Origin: a bacterium
GTDB lineage: Bacteria; Oederibacteriota; JAJYGY01
Length of the DNA: 14,344 bases
Assembly: GCA_021790555.1 (NCBI GenBank)
Contig: JAJYGY010000397.1
Span: 1 to 14,344 of the forward strand
Direction of reading: 5' to 3'
Shown: piece after piece, positions 12,579 through 14,344 of the stretch
How positions within the stretch are numbered: the stretch's first letter is position 1
Layout of the letters: each line of letters starts with the position of its first letter
Notes under the pieces: generated by a model
What the model saw: only the letters and a program-made list of their open reading frames with translations
Database searches by the model: none
Told to the model about the DNA's origin: nothing
Translations under genes and position numbers: made by a program

Positions 12579-14344
12579 ATGAAAAGCAAGCCCCGCGTTC
12601 CAGGATTATTGCTCGCCGTCCTCCTGGCGGCCGCCCCCGCCTGGGCCGCGAAAAAGGCCGAAGCCCCCGGCCCCCTGGACTGGAGCCTGACGCCCTTTTC
12701 GGACTGGGCCAGCCACGTGGTGCTTCTGAAGCTTTCCACCACCGCCCAGGAGCAGGGTCACGCGGCTTTCGCGGACTGGAGCCTGCGTTCGGCCTGGGCC
12801 CTGGGGAACGCCTCGGCCGGCCCCGCGGCGGCCAAGGACCTCTTCCGCTTCGGACTGGGCGTGGACGTGGGGGCCGATTCGTCCACGGCGCGGGCCCTGC
12901 CGGTGTCGGACGACCTGGTGGAATCCCAGCCCCGCTACGGGGAGGAAAAGGCCTTGCTGGGGGGGCAGCAGGGGCTGAAGGCGGAATGCATCACGCTTTT
13001 CGCCCGGCAGGATTGCGTGCTGATGGTGGCCAGCTTCCGCAACCTGGGCCGGCGTGCCCTGGTGGTGCGGCCCTCCTTCCTGGCCTGGCAGGACCTTCCG
13101 GACGCGGACTTCCTGGGCCTGTTCCAGGCCGGGTCCGGCCTCTTCACGCTGGGCTGCGACCGCTCCCGGCTCTTCTCCCGCCAGGTGGTGGAGCACGCCG
13201 TGCTCCGGGTCGGCGAGCCCCTGTCCGCGGACTTCAGCGGGCCGGGCTCCTCGCGGGCCGCCATGCTGGACGACATCGGCCGGGTGGTCAGCGACCATTT
13301 CTTCCTCAGGATCGATTCCAGGCCAGTGGACCTGAGGCCCGGCCACACCCTGCGCTATCCCGTGATCCTCAGCGTGTCGCCGGACAAGGACCAGGCCCGC
13401 AGGACGGCCCTGGAGGCCTGGAAGGAATGGGCCCTTCCCGGGGGCGCCGCCTTCCAGGAAGCCCTGCGGCGCACCCGGCGGACCGAGAGCCGCCTGCCCC
13501 GCCCGGCCGACAAGTCCCTGGACGGACTGGCGCGGCGGGCGGCCTGGACCCTGCTGCTTTCCGAATACGGCGCGCGCGGGCACATGACCGCCAGCCTCTT
13601 TTCCGAATCCAAGGGCTTCCGCGACGATTTCTTCAGCGTGGAGACGCCCTTCGCCGCCCTGGGATGGGCCGAGCTGGACATGGACAAGGCCGAGCAGGCC
13701 CTGGCGCAGCTCTCCAGCGTGGCGGCCAACGCCGACCTGCCGGTGCCCCCCTATTCGGGCGAAGGCATGCTCTACTGGGAGGCAGGGGGCCTGCCCCTCA
13801 ACGCCTGGGCGGCCTGGGACCTTTACCACCGCGACCGGGACCCGAAGCGGGCCGGGGCCTTCCTTTCCAGCTGGGCGCCGGACATGGTCAACGAGTGCGC
13901 CTGGTGGAGCGCGCATGCGCTGGCCGACGGCCTGTGGAACTACGGCAACAGCGGCGAGGAGCCGGCCTACCTGAAATGGGTCCGGCCCGCGGACAACGCG
14001 GCGCTGGCCCCTTCCGTGGAGGCGCCGGCCGACGGGCTTTCCCCCACCGCCTCCGCGCCGGGGGTTTCGCCCACCGCCCTGGCCGGGGCCCGGCCTGCCT
14101 TCGACACGGCCCTGAGTTCGCTGGTGATCTGGCAGTTGCAGGCCGGCGCCGCCCTGGCCTCGGAGGCGGGAAACACGGTGGAAGCCCAGGCCCAGAGCGC
14201 CGCCCTGGCCCGGAAGAGCGTCCGCTACAACGGGATCGGTCTGATGAATCTGCTGCACCTGCTCAGCCCAGGGATGATCGTCATCGGCGGCGGCCTGACG
14301 CACGCCTGGGACGCCCTGGTCGCGCCGGCCGCCGCCTGGGCGGG
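12579..14344 (+). CDS. Secreted GH63-like (alpha/alpha)6-barrel protein, joined in frame to ROK-like sequence; 3' end outside window
   Basis: 588 residues are visible with no stop. The start ATG 12579 has GGGAGG four bases upstream and gives a signal peptide (MKSKPRVPGLLLAVLLAAAP, cut after AWA). Residues ~30-290 are beta-rich with no motif I can name. From ~315 a helical (alpha/alpha)6-barrel resembling GH63-type glucosidases appears: GFRDDFFSVETPFAALGWAE near 346, GGLPLNAWAAWDLYHRDRD near 401, and DGLWNYGNSGEE. This suggests an exported glycoside hydrolase; substrate unknown, and I cannot point to proven catalytic residues. From about residue 551 the sequence NGIGLMNLLHLLSPG then MIVIGGGLTHAWDALV looks like the C-terminal part of a ROK sugar kinase, not a barrel helix. 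The reading frame and GC-rich codon use are continuous. The gene follows queC by 24 bases. Confidence 0.6.
   Translation, partial: MKSKPRVPGLLLAVLLAAAPAWAAKKAEAPGPLDWSLTPFSDWASHVVLLKLSTTAQEQGHAAFADWSLRSAWALGNASAGPAAAKDLFRFGLGVDVGADSSTARALPVSDDLVESQPRYGEEKALLGGQQGLKAECITLFARQDCVLMVASFRNLGRRALVVRPSFLAWQDLPDADFLGLFQAGSGLFTLGCDRSRLFSRQVVEHAVLRVGEPLSADFSGPGSSRAAMLDDIGRVVSDHFFLRIDSRPVDLRPGHTLRYPVILSVSPDKDQARRTALEAWKEWALPGGAAFQEALRRTRRTESRLPRPADKSLDGLARRAAWTLLLSEYGARGHMTASLFSESKGFRDDFFSVETPFAALGWAELDMDKAEQALAQLSSVAANADLPVPPYSGEGMLYWEAGGLPLNAWAAWDLYHRDRDPKRAGAFLSSWAPDMVNECAWWSAHALADGLWNYGNSGEEPAYLKWVRPADNAALAPSVEAPADGLSPTASAPGVSPTALAGARPAFDTALSSLVIWQLQAGAALASEAGNTVEAQAQSAALARKSVRYNGIGLMNLLHLLSPGMIVIGGGLTHAWDALVAPAAAWA
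14220..14344 (+). other. ROK-kinase-like C-terminal segment inside the GH63-like gene
   Basis: The pattern G-x-G-L-x-N-L-x-x-L-x-x-P-x-x-I-V-I-G-G-G followed by a helix with WDALVAP is typical of the region near the end of ROK-family glucokinases and repressors (consensus close to GLANLVNLLNPEVIVIGGGV). It is cytoplasmic in every ROK protein, which conflicts with the signal peptide of this frame. It may be the remnant of a second gene. Confidence 0.5.

Noticed and set aside
12606..14303. 565-codon open frame on the minus strand opposite the GH63-like gene
   Set aside because: The plus-strand frame has a Shine-Dalgarno sequence, a signal peptide and a protein-like composition; the minus frame is Gly/Arg/His-rich shadow.

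Overview
The window is a GC-rich stretch of a Gram-negative bacterial chromosome. It encodes exported proteins, a periplasmic HtrA protease and an outer-membrane porin of the OmpL-like BBP2 type. Combining ptb-buk with a BBP2 porin and a GAF-ANTAR regulator would fit Acidobacteriota of the Holophaga/Geothrix kind. That placement is inference from gene content only, with low confidence. No tRNA, rRNA, CRISPR array, transposase or integrase is visible; it reads as ordinary chromosome with two damaged or rearranged genes.

Layout. (1) 1-287 (+): the Pro/Ala-rich C-terminal tail of a protein that begins outside the window. (2) 397-2633 (+): a secreted TPR protein with a C-terminal membrane anchor, a strong terminator, then a DegP/HtrA protease with two PDZ domains. 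(3) 5305-2638 (-): phosphate butyryltransferase, butyrate kinase and 5-formyltetrahydrofolate cyclo-ligase, probably one transcript. (4) 6997-5445 (-): a 49-residue zinc ribbon with a near-perfect sigma70-type promoter, then enolase. The enolase is out of frame near its C-terminus, where about 23 bases seem to be missing. (5) 7300-8040 (+): a GAF-ANTAR RNA-binding antiterminator. (6) 8041-8413: a 373-base non-coding stretch with a terminator, a boxA-like sequence and several mutually exclusive hairpins. It leads into (7) 8414-9550 (+), the porin, which ends in a strong terminator. (8) 9682-12554 (+): a tight cluster of an MBL-fold hydrolase, queE, a membrane-anchored degenerate GGDEF protein and queC. 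(9) 12579-14344 (+): a secreted GH63-like protein that runs off the window. Its last visible ~40 residues look like the C-terminal part of a ROK sugar kinase, joined in frame.

How it works together. Ptb and Buk interconvert acyl-CoA and acyl acid through acyl phosphate, giving ATP by substrate-level phosphorylation. QueE and QueC are two steps of the 7-deazaguanine (preQ0/queuosine) pathway. DegP and the porin are linked only in general terms, as envelope quality control and envelope cargo. The most interesting material is the porin leader beside a gene for an RNA-binding antiterminator, the catalytically dead GGDEF protein between queE and queC, and two gene-structure anomalies (enolase deletion, GH/ROK join). 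Those two anomalies could be real mutations or assembly errors.
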